Below are positions 1 through 9,210 of a stretch of DNA of 30,429 nucleotides, one piece after another. The stretch covers positions 1 through 30,429 of the forward strand of contig DAHVRG010000112.1 of assembly GCA_027322565.1 (NCBI GenBank), in the 5' to 3' direction. A model generated the notes under the pieces. The model had not been told where the DNA came from. It did not search any database and worked only from the letters and a program-made list of their open reading frames with translations. The position numbers were made by a program, and so were the translations under genes. The number at the start of each line of letters is the position of its first letter. The first letter of the stretch is position 1. The DNA is from Georgenia sp. GTDB lineage: Bacteria > Actinomycetota > Actinomycetes > Actinomycetales > Actinomycetaceae.

Positions 1-547
1 GGCGGGCCACCTCGGTGAAGCCGGCCGCGAGGAAGAGCCCGAGGGTGCCGTGGAACAGCTCCGCCGAGGAGACCGACCGCCGCATCGCAGGGTCCACGGG
101 GTAGCCCGACACGGCCGCGGCCCCGCGGTCCCGGGCGAGCTCGACGGCGCCGCCGAGGAGCGCCCCGGCGACGCCTCGGCGGCGGTGGCCGACGCGGACG
201 ACGAAGCAGCTCACCGACCAGATGTCCGCGACGTCCGCGCCGCTCGTGCGCGAGGCCACGACCCGGGGGTACGCCTCCTTGGGCCCGATGGCGCACCACC
301 CCACCGGCTCGTCCTCGACGTAGGCGACGACGCCGGGCGGGACCGGGCCGGAGTCCACCTGATCCTGCAGAGCGTCCCGGTTCGCCGGCACCGTCGAGCG
401 GCGCCACCCCTCGGGGCTGAGCCGGTAGTACTGGCACCAGCACGACGACGGGTCGCCCCGGGTGCCCATGACGGCGACGACGTCCGACCAGCGATCCGGC
501 GTCGCGGGCCGCACCCGCACGGCGGGTCCTGCTGACGTGCGACCCAC
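1..547 (-). CDS. GNAT-family N-acetyltransferase (3' end outside window)
   Basis: The minus-strand frame is open from a GTG at 547-545 through base 1, giving 182 codons with no stop, so the C-terminus lies outside the window. A strong Shine-Dalgarno (GGAGGGGGG) ends four bases before the GTG and decides the start. The N-terminal half has the GDPSSCWCQYYR segment common in actinobacterial GNAT proteins. It is followed by a VGWCAIGPKEAY strand and an acetyl-CoA-binding motif A, FVVRVGHRRRGVAGALL, which fits the R/QxxGxG/A pyrophosphate loop. These enzymes move acetyl from acetyl-CoA to an amine; the substrate here is unknown. In many actinomycetes mfd lies near this position beside the lipoprotein and mazG, so this gene may be a local insertion or rearrangement. 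The family is clear, the function is not. Confidence 0.85.
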   Translation of the reverse strand, partial: MGRTSAGPAVRVRPATPDRWSDVVAVMGTRGDPSSCWCQYYRLSPEGWRRSTVPANRDALQDQVDSGPVPPGVVAYVEDEPVGWCAIGPKEAYPRVVASRTSGADVADIWSVSCFVVRVGHRRRGVAGALLGGAVELARDRGAAAVSGYPVDPAMRRSVSSAELFHGTLGLFLAAGFTEVAR

Positions 548-697
548 GCAACCCCCCTCCGGCGACCTCCGGTCCGCCCTGCGCCTCCAGGATGGCCGCC
601 GGGCGCCGGCCACGCACCCGGGGCGCCGGGAAGGTGCACCGGCCTGTGGACGTGCGCGGCACGTCGCCGGGGTTCCTGCGGTAGCCGTCGGCTCCCG

Positions 698-703
698 TAC
701 GAT
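698..703 (+). promoter_or_regulatory. Candidate -10 box for the lipoprotein-mazG unit
   Basis: TACGAT fits the actinobacterial TANNNT -10 consensus and lies 44 nt before the GTG of the lipoprotein gene, in the 200-bp divergent gap with the acetyltransferase. No convincing -35 is visible (TTCCTG at 673 would need a 19-bp spacer). I see nothing else of note in 548-697. Confidence 0.4.
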
Positions 704-747
704 GGGCGGGGCCGGTGCGCCGCCGGCGTGACGAGGGAGGTAACACG

Positions 748-1281
748 GTGACATCGACGAGGCTGAGCCGCGGCATCGCCGCAGCCGCCCTGCTGGCCGG
801 GCTCGCCCTGGGAGGCTGCTCGGCCCAGCCCGGGGCCGCTGCCGTCGTGGACGGGCAGCGGATCTCCGAGGGGGAGCTCTCCCGCACGGTCTCCGACTTC
901 TCCGCGGTCGTCGGGCAGCCGGTGGAGGCCCGCCAGCTCCTCGGCACCCTCATCGTCGCCCCCATGATCCTCGACGTGGCCGCCGACTACGGCGTCGCCG
1001 CCTCCGACGACGAGGCCGCCCAGCTGCTCGACGCCCAGCTCGAGGCCTCCGGTCAGACCGCTCCCGAGGAGGGGTACAGCGACGGCCTCCTCCAGGTGGC
1101 GAAGGTCGTCATCGTCAACCAGGAGATGTCGATGGCACCGGACGCGACCATCGCGGTCGAGGAGGTCAACACCCGGATCGCCGAGGCCGACATCGAGGTC
1201 AGCCCCCGGTACGGGGAGTTCGACCCCACCACCGGCGAGGTGCTCGCGGACGAGCTGCCCTGGATCGTCTCCGGGCAGTGA
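748..1281 (+). CDS. SurA N-terminal-like lipoprotein
   Basis: This 177-aa protein begins with a lipoprotein signal peptide: Arg at 5 and 8, a hydrophobic Ala/Leu core, and the lipobox LGGC at residues 21-24. Cys24 would be lipidated and the protein anchored on the outer face of the membrane. The mature part (AAAVVDGQRISEGELSRTV, then helical segments) resembles the N-terminal chaperone domain of SurA/PrsA, but no PpiC isomerase domain follows, so a chaperone or substrate-binding role is inferred. The start is GTG 748 because GGGAGG at 735-740 is seven bases upstream; an earlier in-frame GTG at 715 lacks this. The last four bases overlap the mazG start (GTGA), which implies translational coupling. 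Genes of this type are regular neighbours of mazG in actinomycetes; LpqU lies there in mycobacteria but is a different family. Confidence 0.8.
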   Translation: MTSTRLSRGIAAAALLAGLALGGCSAQPGAAAVVDGQRISEGELSRTVSDFSAVVGQPVEARQLLGTLIVAPMILDVAADYGVAASDDEAAQLLDAQLEASGQTAPEEGYSDGLLQVAKVVIVNQEMSMAPDATIAVEEVNTRIAEADIEVSPRYGEFDPTTGEVLADELPWIVSGQ

Positions 1282-2027
1282 CCCAGGCCCGTCCCGGTGA
1301 GGCGGTCGCGGCGGTCGTCGCGGCGATGGACCGGCTGCGCTCCCCGGGCGGCTGCCCGTGGGACGCGGAGCAGACCCACCGCACGCTCGCGCCCTACGCG
1401 ATCGAGGAGGCCTACGAGCTCGCCGAGGCGGCCGAGTCGGACGACCGTGCCGCACTGCGCGGCGAGCTGGGAGACCTGCTCCTCCAGGTCGTCTTCCACG
1501 CCCGGGTGGCCGAGGAGCACCCCGAGGACCCGTTCTCCCTCGACGACGTCGCCCGGGTGCTGCACGACAAGCTCCTCCGCCGTCACCCGCACGTCTTCGG
1601 CGACGCGGCCGTCACGTCGGCAGCCGAGGTGGAGACCGCCTGGCACGAGATCAAGAAGCGTGAGCGCGGCGACGAGGGCGTCCTCGCGGGGGTGCCGCGT
1701 GCGCTGCCGGCGCTGGCCAGAGCGCAGAAGTTCGCCCGCCGGCTGCGCCGGGAGGCAGTGCCCGACGACGTCCTCCTCGCCGCGGGCGACGGCGGCACCG
1801 TAGCCGGGGAGCCGGACGCCGGCGCACCCACCGCCGCGAGCGACGACGGCGCCGTGGCCGATGCTCCGGACGCCGGCGGAGGCACGGCCCGCGGCGACGG
1901 AACCGACGCGGAGCGGACGCTGGGCCGCGAGCTCATGGCGCTCGTCCTCCGTGCGGAGGCGGCCGGGCTGGACGCCGAGGCGGCGCTGCGCGCCCACCTG
2001 CGCCGGCTCGAGTCGCTGCCCATCTGA
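1278..2027 (+). CDS. mazG: MazG nucleoside triphosphate pyrophosphohydrolase
   Basis: MazG hydrolyses (d)NTPs to the monophosphate and PPi, clearing oxidised or non-canonical nucleotides in the cytoplasm. The diagnostic motifs are all present: CPWDAEQTHRTL at 26-37, the metal-binding EEAYE at 43-47 with ELGD at 63-66, LLLQVVFHA, and KLLRRHPHVFGD at 98-109. At 249 aa it has one complete MazG domain plus part of the second. From about residue 160 to 205 the chain is a low-complexity Ala/Gly/Asp linker, and a short helical tail (ELMALVLRAEAAGLDAEAALR) follows. The linker replaces the ordered second half seen in longer MazG proteins. The GTG start overlaps the lipoprotein stop by four bases. The gene sits 78 bp upstream of eno. 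Confidence 0.93.
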   Translation: MTQARPGEAVAAVVAAMDRLRSPGGCPWDAEQTHRTLAPYAIEEAYELAEAAESDDRAALRGELGDLLLQVVFHARVAEEHPEDPFSLDDVARVLHDKLLRRHPHVFGDAAVTSAAEVETAWHEIKKRERGDEGVLAGVPRALPALARAQKFARRLRREAVPDDVLLAAGDGGTVAGEPDAGAPTAASDDGAVADAPDAGGGTARGDGTDAERTLGRELMALVLRAEAAGLDAEAALRAHLRRLESLPI

Positions 2028-3386
<1,359 letters not shown>

Positions 3387-3394
3387 CGACCGCC

Positions 3395-3435
3395 CGACCG
3401 GCCCGGCCCCCCGATGGAGGGGACCGGGCCGGTCG
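3395..3435 (+). terminator. Strong hairpin after eno
   Basis: CGACCGGCCCGGCCCC at 3395-3410 pairs with GGGGACCGGGCCGGTCG at 3419-3435 with a single bulged base and an 8-nt loop. It starts nine bases after the eno stop. No U-tract follows, as is usual for intrinsic terminators in high-GC actinomycetes. Confidence 0.75.
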
Positions 3436-3549
3436 TGCACCCGGCCGGTCCCACGCCCGGTCCTCCATGGGCGCCGGCACGGCCCGCGAATCCGCAAGCC
3501 CCGACTCACGCGGCCGCGTTGCGGCGTCCAGCCCCTGGCGTGAGGGACG

Positions 3550-4221
3550 ATGGACCCCATGACAGCGCGCCGCCCGACCGGCCGTCGGGGCACCGGGGGA
3601 GCCGCGCGCCCGTCGACCGGGCGCCCGGCCGAGCCGCGGCGTGGCCGGGCCGGTGCCGGGCGGCCGGGAACCGCCGGCCGTCCCAGACCCAGCAGCCGCC
3701 CAGGGCGTACGGGCCGCTCCACCCGCCCCACCCGCGGCACCCCGTCCCGGGGCGTCAGCGCCCCGGTCGTGGGCCCCGTGGAGGACGCCACCGACGAGGC
3801 CGCTCGTCCCACGGTGACGCTCCGCAGCCTCGGCCTGTTCGTCGTCCTGCTCGTCGCGTTCATCGTGCTCGCCCCCACCCTCCGGCACGCCGTCGAGCAG
3901 CAGGAGGAGCTGCGTCAGCTCCGCGCGGACATCGACGCCGTGCAGGAGCGCACCGCCGCGCTGGAGCTCGAGCTCGAGCAGTGGCAGGACGAGACCTTCG
4001 TCCAGGCGCAGGCCCGCGACCGGCTCGGCTACGTCATGCCCGGCGAGCAGACGTTCCGCGTCGTCGACCCGGAGACCGTCGTCGGGGAGGAGGCCGAGGC
4101 CGAGCTCGAGGAGTCCGGCATCCCCGGGATGGAGGACGCGCCGTGGTACCTCGCGCTGTGGGAGTCGGTGACCATGGCCGGTGAGGCGGTTGCCGGCGAA
4201 GAGGTCGCACCGGAGGACTGA
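3550..4221 (+). CDS. DivIC/FtsB-family septum formation protein
   Basis: This 223-aa single-pass membrane protein resembles FtsB/DivIC, which joins FtsL and FtsQ in the divisome. Residues 1-90 are a disordered, Arg/Pro/Gly-rich cytoplasmic tail. One transmembrane helix (LGLFVVLLVAFIVLAPTL) spans about 94-111. A coiled coil of Glu/Leu heptads covers about 112-147. The family's conserved ending, FVQAQARDRLGYVMPGEQTFRVV, lies at 150-172 and an acidic tail follows. Bacilli DivIC is about 125 aa; the long basic N-terminus is usual in actinomycetes. The start is uncertain: ATG 3550 has GAGGGA very close, while ATG 3559 gives eleven-base spacing. It corresponds in position to Rv1024, between enolase and the DUF501 gene. 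Confidence 0.88.
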   Translation: MDPMTARRPTGRRGTGGAARPSTGRPAEPRRGRAGAGRPGTAGRPRPSSRPGRTGRSTRPTRGTPSRGVSAPVVGPVEDATDEAARPTVTLRSLGLFVVLLVAFIVLAPTLRHAVEQQEELRQLRADIDAVQERTAALELELEQWQDETFVQAQARDRLGYVMPGEQTFRVVDPETVVGEEAEAELEESGIPGMEDAPWYLALWESVTMAGEAVAGEEVAPED

Positions 4222-4271
4222 GCGAGGACTGAGCGTTTCGCCGCAGCGGCGGACTGGGGCACAATCGCCCG

Positions 4272-4799
4272 GTGACCGACGATCACCCCACCTCCGTGAC
4301 CGCCACGGACCTGGACGTCCTCGCCGAGCAGCTCGGCCGCCCGCCCCGCGGAGTCGTCGACATCGCCGCCCGATGCATCTGCGGTCGACCGCTCGTCGTG
4401 CGCACCGCCCCCCGCCTGGAGGACGGCACCCCCTTCCCGACGACGTTCTACCTCACGGCCCCGCCCGCCGTCCGGGCGGTCAGCACCCTCGAGGCGCAGG
4501 GCGTCATGAAGGAGATGACCGAGCGGCTCGGTACCGACGAGGAGCTCGCCGCCGCCTACGCCGCGGCCCACGAGGACTACCTCACCCGGCGGGCGCGTCT
4601 CGGCCACGTCCCCGAGATCGAGGGCGTCTCGGCGGGCGGCATGCCGACCCGCGTCAAGTGCCTCCACGTGCTCGTCGCCCACTCCCTCGCGGTCGGCCCG
4701 GGCGTCAACCCGCTCGGGGACGAGGCGCTGGAGCTGCTCCGGCCCCAGTGGCGTCCGGACCGGTGCAGCTGCGAGACGGCCGGCGAGGCCGACCGATGA
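4272..4799 (+). CDS. DUF501 family protein
   Basis: This 175-aa soluble protein belongs to DUF501, a conserved actinobacterial family with no established function. It always or nearly always lies between the divIC-like gene and ppx (Rv1025 in M. tuberculosis). Family landmarks seen here are the LGRPPRG...[26 protein letters not shown] stretch, [22 protein letters not shown], and the His/Cys segment [30 protein letters not shown]. Cysteines at CICG, KCLH and the C-terminal DRCSC suggest possible metal binding; that is inference. The start GTG has no Shine-Dalgarno, but CACAAT at 4260-4265 lies six bases upstream, so the mRNA may be leaderless. The last four bases overlap the ppx start (ATGA). 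Confidence 0.9.
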   Translation: MTDDHPTSVTATDLDVLAEQLGRPPRGVVDIAARCICGRPLVVRTAPRLEDGTPFPTTFYLTAPPAVRAVSTLEAQGVMKEMTERLGTDEELAAAYAAAHEDYLTRRARLGHVPEIEGVSAGGMPTRVKCLHVLVAHSLAVGPGVNPLGDEALELLRPQWRPDRCSCETAGEADR

Positions 4800-5728
4800 C
4801 CCGGGTCGCGGCCATCGACTGCGGGACCAACTCCATCCGCCTCCTCATCGCGGACGTCTCGCGGCGCGGCCCGCTCGTCGACGTCGTCCGCACCCAGGAG
4901 GTCGTCCGCCTCGGCCAGGACGTCGACCGCACCGGGATGCTCGACCCCGCCGCCCTCGAGCGCACCCTCGCCGCCGTCCAGCGGTACGCCACGGTGTGCC
5001 GGGAGCACGGCGTCGAGACCACCCGCTTCGTCGCGACCTCCGCCACCCGCGACGCCGGCAACCGGCACGTCTTCGTCGACGGGGTCCGTGCGCTCCTCGG
5101 GGTGGAGCCGGAGGTCATCAGCGGCCAGGAGGAGGCGGCGCTCTCCTTCGCCGGGGCCGCCAGCGTCCTCGGGGCCGAGCAGGCGCGGCCCGTCCTCGTC
5201 GTCGACATCGGTGGCGGGTCGACGGAGTTCGTCCTCGGCGACGACGTCCCGAGCGCGGGCGTGTCGGTGAAGATGGGCAGCGTCCGCATCTCCGAGCGCC
5301 ACCTCAGGGGGGACCCTCCGAGCGGCAAGCAGGTCAAGGCCGCCCGCAAGGACATCCGCGGACTGCTCGACCATGTCCGCTCCGAGCTCCCGCTCGAGGA
5401 GGTGCGCACCATCGTCGGGGTCGCCGGGTCGGTCACCACCGTGACGGCGCACGCGCTGGGGCTCACCGAGTACGACCGCAGCCGCATCGACGGCGCGGAG
5501 CTGCCCACCGAGACGGTGCTCGCCTCCTGCGCCTCCCTCCTGGGCGCCACCCGGGCGCAGCGGGCGGCACTGGGGTTCATGCACCCGGGCCGGGTCGACG
5601 TCATCGGTGCCGGGGCGCTCATCTGGTCCGAGGTCATCAGCGCCGTCTCCGACGCCACCGGCGGCCTCGCCACCGTGCGGACCAGCGAGCACGACATCCT
5701 CGACGGCATCGCGCTGAGCCTGCGCTGA
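4796..5728 (+). CDS. ppx: Exopolyphosphatase / Ppx-GppA phosphatase
   Basis: This 310-aa protein has the ASKHA fold of Ppx/GppA phosphatases, which trim inorganic polyphosphate or hydrolyse pppGpp and so link phosphate storage with the stringent response. Phosphate-1 motif [17 protein letters not shown] lies at 5-21. The next landmarks are [24 protein letters not shown] with the catalytic Glu, the phosphate-2 motif [16 protein letters not shown] and the VGVAGSVTT segment. It is the short form without the C-terminal HD-like domain of E. coli Ppx (513 aa), and matches mycobacterial Rv1026 in length and position. Which substrate it prefers cannot be told. The start ATG overlaps the DUF501 stop by four bases, and its stop shares one base with the next ATG, so three genes are translationally coupled. 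Confidence 0.93.
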   Translation: MTRVAAIDCGTNSIRLLIADVSRRGPLVDVVRTQEVVRLGQDVDRTGMLDPAALERTLAAVQRYATVCREHGVETTRFVATSATRDAGNRHVFVDGVRALLGVEPEVISGQEEAALSFAGAASVLGAEQARPVLVVDIGGGSTEFVLGDDVPSAGVSVKMGSVRISERHLRGDPPSGKQVKAARKDIRGLLDHVRSELPLEEVRTIVGVAGSVTTVTAHALGLTEYDRSRIDGAELPTETVLASCASLLGATRAQRAALGFMHPGRVDVIGAGALIWSEVISAVSDATGGLATVRTSEHDILDGIALSLR

Positions 5729-6531
5729 TGGGGTACGTCGCGCCGGGGAGCGGGTGGCCGGGGGACCCGGCGACGCCCCGCACCCCGGTGGCGCGGTCGG
5801 CCGCGGGAGTGCGTCGGCTCGCCGCCGGCAGCCGGGACCTGGCCACCCTCGATGCGCGCTCCAGCGTGTGCCGGGCGTGTCCCCGCCTCGTCGCGTGGCG
5901 CGAGCACGTGGCCGCCGTCAAGCGCCGCGCCTTCGCCGACGAGACCTACTGGGGACGCCCGGCGCCGGGGTTCGGCGACCCGGCCGGCCACCTCCTCGTC
6001 GTCGGGCTCGCCCCGGCGGCACACGGCGCCAACCGCACCGGCCGGCTGTTCACCGGCGACCGGTCCGGCGACTGGATCTTCGCCGCCCTGTACCGGGCCG
6101 GGTACGCCAACCAGCCCACCTCCGTCGCCGCCGACGACGGCCTGGAGCTCACCGGCGCCCGCATCGTCCCGGCGGTGCGCTGCGCCCCGCCCGGCAACGC
6201 CCCGACCCCGCAGGAGCGGGCCGCGTGCAGCGGCTGGCTGGAACGGGAGATCACCCTCCTGGAGCCGACGACGACGGCGGTGCTCGCCCTCGGCGGCATC
6301 GCCTGGCGGGCGACGCTCACGGCGGTTGCCGCCCTCGGCTGGGCGGTGCCGCGCCCCCGGCCGGTGTTCGGCCACGGCGCGGAGGCGGAGCTCACCACCC
6401 CGGGCGGCCGCGGCGTCCGCCTCGTCGGCTCCTACCACGTCTCGCAGCAGAACACCTTCACCGGACGCCTCACCGAGGAGATGCTCGACGACGTCCTCGC
6501 CCGCTGCCGCAGCACGGCCCGGCCGGGATGA
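5728..6531 (+). CDS. udgB: Uracil-DNA glycosylase, family 5 (UdgB type)
   Basis: This 267-aa protein removes uracil, and in family 5 also hypoxanthine and some other damaged bases, from DNA as the first step of base excision repair. Motif 1, [21 protein letters not shown] (91-111), is the family-5 signature, with Ala where family 1 has the catalytic Asp. Motif 2 is [16 protein letters not shown] near the C-terminus. Cysteines 48, 51, 152 and 167 fit the four ligands of the [4Fe-4S] cluster. The first 35 residues are a variable extension. The ATG shares its first base with the ppx stop (TGATG), so the two are coupled. UdgB (Rv1259) is the mycobacterial counterpart; deamination repair suits a genome this rich in cytosine. 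Confidence 0.93.
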   Translation: MGYVAPGSGWPGDPATPRTPVARSAAGVRRLAAGSRDLATLDARSSVCRACPRLVAWREHVAAVKRRAFADETYWGRPAPGFGDPAGHLLVVGLAPAAHGANRTGRLFTGDRSGDWIFAALYRAGYANQPTSVAADDGLELTGARIVPAVRCAPPGNAPTPQERAACSGWLEREITLLEPTTTAVLALGGIAWRATLTAVAALGWAVPRPRPVFGHGAEAELTTPGGRGVRLVGSYHVSQQNTFTGRLTEEMLDDVLARCRSTARPG

Positions 6532-6575
6532 GCGACCACGGGCGGGCTCGGGCCGGTCGGGTCGCCGGGCCACCC

Positions 6576-6581
6576 TAGGAT
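6576..6581 (+). promoter_or_regulatory. Candidate -10 box for the tRNA gene
   Basis: TAGGAT matches TANNNT and would place the transcription start about 15 nt before the tRNA 5' end at 6603. A -35 is not clear. It lies in the 71-bp gap after the glycosylase gene. Confidence 0.4.
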
Positions 6582-6602
6582 TGACCGGGCGTCATCGGCG
6601 CT

Positions 6603-6676
6603 GCCCCCATAGCCCAACTGGCAGAGGCGGCCGACTTAAAATCGGCTCAGTGCGGGTTCGAGTCCCGCTGGGGGCA
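6603..6676 (+). tRNA. tRNA with UAA anticodon (Leu), short variable loop
   Basis: A full cloverleaf folds in 74 nt. The acceptor is GCCCCCA/TGGGGGC with discriminator A6676 and no encoded CCA. The D stem is 3 bp (GCC/GGC) with an 11-nt loop carrying GG. The anticodon stem is GCCGA/TCGGC with loop CTTAAAA, so the anticodon is TAA at 6637-6639. The variable loop is only five bases (TCAGT), and the T arm is GCGGG-TTCGAGT-CCCGC. UAA reads the leucine codon UUA, which is very rare in genomes like this. Bacterial tRNA-Leu is normally class II with a long variable arm of 10 or more nt. Here the D arm looks Leu/Ser-like (GGCAGAGGC) but the variable arm is class I. Whether it is charged with leucine is therefore open. 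Confidence 0.88.
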
Positions 6677-6913
6677 CGGCGGCGACTGTCGGCCACGAGC
6701 AGGCCGGCTCCACGTCCCGGCCGCACGAAGTCCTCACGTTCCCGCAGCGCCTGCCGATGTGCCGACTGCAGGAGCTGTCACCGGCACCGGTCGGCCGACT
6801 CCTGCTTTGGTCCACCCGGCTCTGGTCTCCCGGCGGATGCGTCATCTCGCACCGTCGACGAGACTGGAGCCGATCCGAACGGGTGGGCGTACCTGTGAAG
6901 GACGGTGAGAACC

Positions 6914-7057
6914 ATGAGTGTCACGCTTCCCGTGAAGCGCGTGCGGTCCTGGCGCGAGGAGCTGCTGACCGCTTACGAGACCACCCAGGCGAAGCTGCAG
7001 GCGCGCCTGCCCCGGCTGGTCGAGGACGACGAGGACTCGGCCGAGGAGTTCATCTGA
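6914..7057 (+). CDS. Small conserved-looking protein, 47 aa, unknown
   Basis: An ATG at 6914 opens 47 codons (MSVTLPVKRVRSWREELL...SAEEFI). About 93% of third positions are G or C, the same bias as neighbouring real genes, which argues for coding. GGTGAG at 6904-6909 (four-base spacing) and AAGGA at 6898 may serve as the ribosome-binding site. The protein has a basic N-terminal stretch (KRVRSWREE), an amphipathic central helix (LLTAYETTQAKLQARLPRLV) and a strongly acidic tail (EDDEDSAEE). There are no cysteines, membrane segment or signal peptide. I do not recognise it. It lies alone between the tRNA and ndh. The 237 bp between the tRNA and its start shows no clear promoter or other gene to my eye. 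Confidence 0.6.
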   Translation: MSVTLPVKRVRSWREELLTAYETTQAKLQARLPRLVEDDEDSAEEFI

Positions 7058-7117
7058 CGTCGGGCCCTCGGCACCACCGCGTCCGACCCGCGCCGAGCAG
7101 ACCTCGCGGCGGCACCA

Positions 7118-7123
7118 TACGAT
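7118..7123 (+). promoter_or_regulatory. -10 box giving a leaderless ndh mRNA
   Basis: TACGAT lies seven bases before the ndh ATG at 7131 and there is no Shine-Dalgarno in between, so transcription would start at or next to the A of the start codon. This is the standard layout of leaderless actinobacterial genes. Confidence 0.6.
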
Positions 7124-7130
7124 CGCTGGT

Positions 7131-8519
7131 ATGAGCGCACCGTCTGTCGCCGGCCGTCCCCGCCGCACCTCCCGCATCCTCATCCTCGGAGGCGGGTACA
7201 TCGGCCTCTACACCGCCCTCGGGCTGCGCAAGCAGATGGGGCGCGACGAGGTGGAGATCGCCATCGTCGACCCCCGCTCGTACATGACGTACCAGCCCTT
7301 CCTCCCGGAGGCCGCGGCCGGCTCCCTGGAGCCGCGGCACGTCGTCGCCCCGCTCCGGCGGGAGCTCAAGGGGTGCACGCTCATCACCGGGGCCGTCTCC
7401 GAGATCCGGCACGCCGACCGGCGCGTCGTCGTCGAGCCGGTGGAGGAGGGGGAGAGCTACGAGCTGTCCTACGACCACCTTGTCGTCGGCCTCGGCTCGG
7501 TGGCCCGGACGTTGCCGATCCCCGGGCTCGCCGAGTTCGGAATCGGCTTCAAGCAGGTCGAGGAGGCCACGGCGCTGCGCAACCAGGTGCTCGGCAAGAT
7601 GGACGTCGCCGCCTCCACCTGGGACCCCGAGCTGCGGCGCCGCAAGCTCACCTTCGTCTTCGTCGGTGGCGGCTTCGCCGGGATCGAGGCGCTCGGTGAG
7701 ATCGAGGACATGGCCCGCGACGCGGCGCGGATGTTCGACGGCATCCGGCGCGAGGACATGCGGTTCGTCCTCGTCGAGGGCGCCGGCAGGATCCTGCCCG
7801 AGGTCGGTGAGGAGCTCGGCGGCTACGCCATCGAGCAGCTGCGCGCGCGCGGCATCGAGATCCACCTCAACACCTTCCTCGAGTCCTGCATCGACGGGCA
7901 CATCAAGTTGTCGACAGGCGAGGAGTTCGAGGCGGACACCGTGGTGTGGACCGCCGGCGTCAAGGCGAACCCGGTGCTCGAGAGCTCCGACCTCCCCCTC
8001 GACGAGCGGGGTCGCGTTCGCACCCTCGCCACCCTCCAGGTCGCCGACGACGACGGCGTCCTGGCCGGTGCGTGGGCCGCCGGCGACTGCGCCGCCGTCC
8101 CCGATCTCACGTCGGAGGCTCCCGGCGCCACGACCGGCCCGACCGCGCAGCACGCCGTGCGGCAGGCCAAGCACCTGGCGCAGAACATCGTCCGGGCGCT
8201 GCGCGGACAGCCGCTGGAGGAGTACCGCCACAAGAACCTCGGCACGGTCGCCTCGCTCGGCCTCGGCAAGGGCGTGGCGAACGTCGGTGGCGTCAAGCTC
8301 CGGGGCCCGGCCGCCTGGTTCATGCACCGGACGTACCACATGTGGGCGATGCCGACCCTCAACCGCAAGGTGCGGATCGTGCTCGACTGGACGACCGCCC
8401 TGTTCTTCCGCCGCGAGCTCGTCGCCCTCGGGTCGCTGCAGAGCCCCCGGGCCTCGTTCGTCGCCGCGGCCACCGGCAACCAGAAGAAGCAGCCCTCGCC
8501 GTCGGCCGCGAAGGAGTGA
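7131..8519 (+). CDS. ndh: Type II NADH dehydrogenase (NDH-2)
   Basis: This 462-aa flavoprotein oxidises NADH and passes electrons to menaquinone without pumping protons, at the inner face of the membrane. The FAD-binding fold opens with RILILGGGYIGLYTALGL (15-32). The quinone/FAD loop follows as SYMTYQPFLPEAAAGSLEPRH (50-70). The NADH-binding fold is FVFVGGGFAGIEALGE (175-190), and the second FAD motif is AWAAGDCAAVP. After TGPTAQHAVRQAKHLAQNI comes a C-terminal amphipathic part (RIVLDWTTALFFRRELVAL) that should anchor the protein to the membrane. The length fits actinobacterial Ndh. It ends ten bases from the convergent response regulator with no separate terminator visible. Confidence 0.93.
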   Translation: MSAPSVAGRPRRTSRILILGGGYIGLYTALGLRKQMGRDEVEIAIVDPRSYMTYQPFLPEAAAGSLEPRHVVAPLRRELKGCTLITGAVSEIRHADRRVVVEPVEEGESYELSYDHLVVGLGSVARTLPIPGLAEFGIGFKQVEEATALRNQVLGKMDVAASTWDPELRRRKLTFVFVGGGFAGIEALGEIEDMARDAARMFDGIRREDMRFVLVEGAGRILPEVGEELGGYAIEQLRARGIEIHLNTFLESCIDGHIKLSTGEEFEADTVVWTAGVKANPVLESSDLPLDERGRVRTLATLQVADDDGVLAGAWAAGDCAAVPDLTSEAPGATTGPTAQHAVRQAKHLAQNIVRALRGQPLEEYRHKNLGTVASLGLGKGVANVGGVKLRGPAAWFMHRTYHMWAMPTLNRKVRIVLDWTTALFFRRELVALGSLQSPRASFVAAATGNQKKQPSPSAAKE

Positions 8520-8529
8520 GCGCGGACGG

Positions 8530-9210
8530 TCAGCCGGGACGGACGAGCCCGGACTCGTAGGCGAAGATCACCGCCTGCACCCGGTCGCGCAGCCCGAGCT
8601 TGGCCAGCACCTTGCCGACATGCGTCTTCACCGTCGCCTCGGAGACGACGAGCCGCTCGGCGATCTCCCCGTTCGACAGCCCCTCGGCGACCAGCTCGAG
8701 CACCTCGCGCTCGCGCGCCGTCAGCGCCTCCAGCGTGGCGTCGTCCGGCCCGCCGCCCGCCGGTTCGTCCTCCGCGGGCCCGGGCAGCCGCTCCCCGAAG
8801 AGCTCGAGCATCCGGCGGGTGACGCGCGGGGAGACGACGGCGTCCCCGCTCGCGACCGTCCGGATCGCGGCGACGAGTGCCTCCGGCGGGGTGTCCTTGA
8901 GGAGGAACCCGCTGGCGCCCGCCCGCAGCCCGGAGAAAGCGTACTCGTCGAGGTCGAAGGTGGTGAGGATGAGCACCCGGCTCTCCGGCTCGGAGGCGAC
9001 GATCCGCTCGGTCGCCTCGATGCCGTTCATCCGGGGCATCCGCACGTCCATGAGGACGACGTCGGGGCGCAGCGCCGAGGTCATCGAGACCGCCGCCAGA
9101 CCGTCCGCGGCCTCACCGACGACCTCGATGTCCTCCTCGGCGTCGAGCACGAGGCGGAAGCCCATGCGCAGCAGCGCCTGGTCGTCCGCCAACAGCACCC
9201 GGATGCTCAC
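8530..9210 (-). CDS. NarL/LuxR-family response regulator
   Basis: This 226-aa transcription factor has a receiver domain at 1-120. Acidic pocket residues are D9 and D10, the phospho-acceptor is D55 in VVLMDVRMPRMNG, the switch Thr is in ILTTFD, and the conserved Lys is in GFLLKD. A Pro/Glu/Gly linker leads to a LuxR-type helix-turn-helix (LTAREREVLELVAEGLSNGEIAERLVVSEATVKTHVGKVLAKLGL). It is the partner of the histidine kinase just upstream, whose TGA overlaps its GTG by four bases. The GTG at 9210 fits the conserved start (SIRVLLADD); an in-frame extension to 9252 only adds kinase-overlapping residues. It probably controls the ABC transporter in the same operon, as such four-gene modules often self-regulate; that is inference. 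Confidence 0.93.
   Translation of the reverse strand: MSIRVLLADDQALLRMGFRLVLDAEEDIEVVGEAADGLAAVSMTSALRPDVVLMDVRMPRMNGIEATERIVASEPESRVLILTTFDLDEYAFSGLRAGASGFLLKDTPPEALVAAIRTVASGDAVVSPRVTRRMLELFGERLPGPAEDEPAGGGPDDATLEALTAREREVLELVAEGLSNGEIAERLVVSEATVKTHVGKVLAKLGLRDRVQAVIFAYESGLVRPG

Noticed and set aside
4181..4795. N-terminal extension of the ppx frame over the DUF501 gene
   Set aside because: Arg/Pro-rich shadow; the phosphatase starts at ATG 4796, overlapping the DUF501 stop by four bases.
6603..6676. Stop-codon suppressor tRNA (anticodon UUA)
   Set aside because: The 7-nt loop CTTAAAA places T at position 33 and TAA at 34-36, so it reads UUA, not a stop codon.
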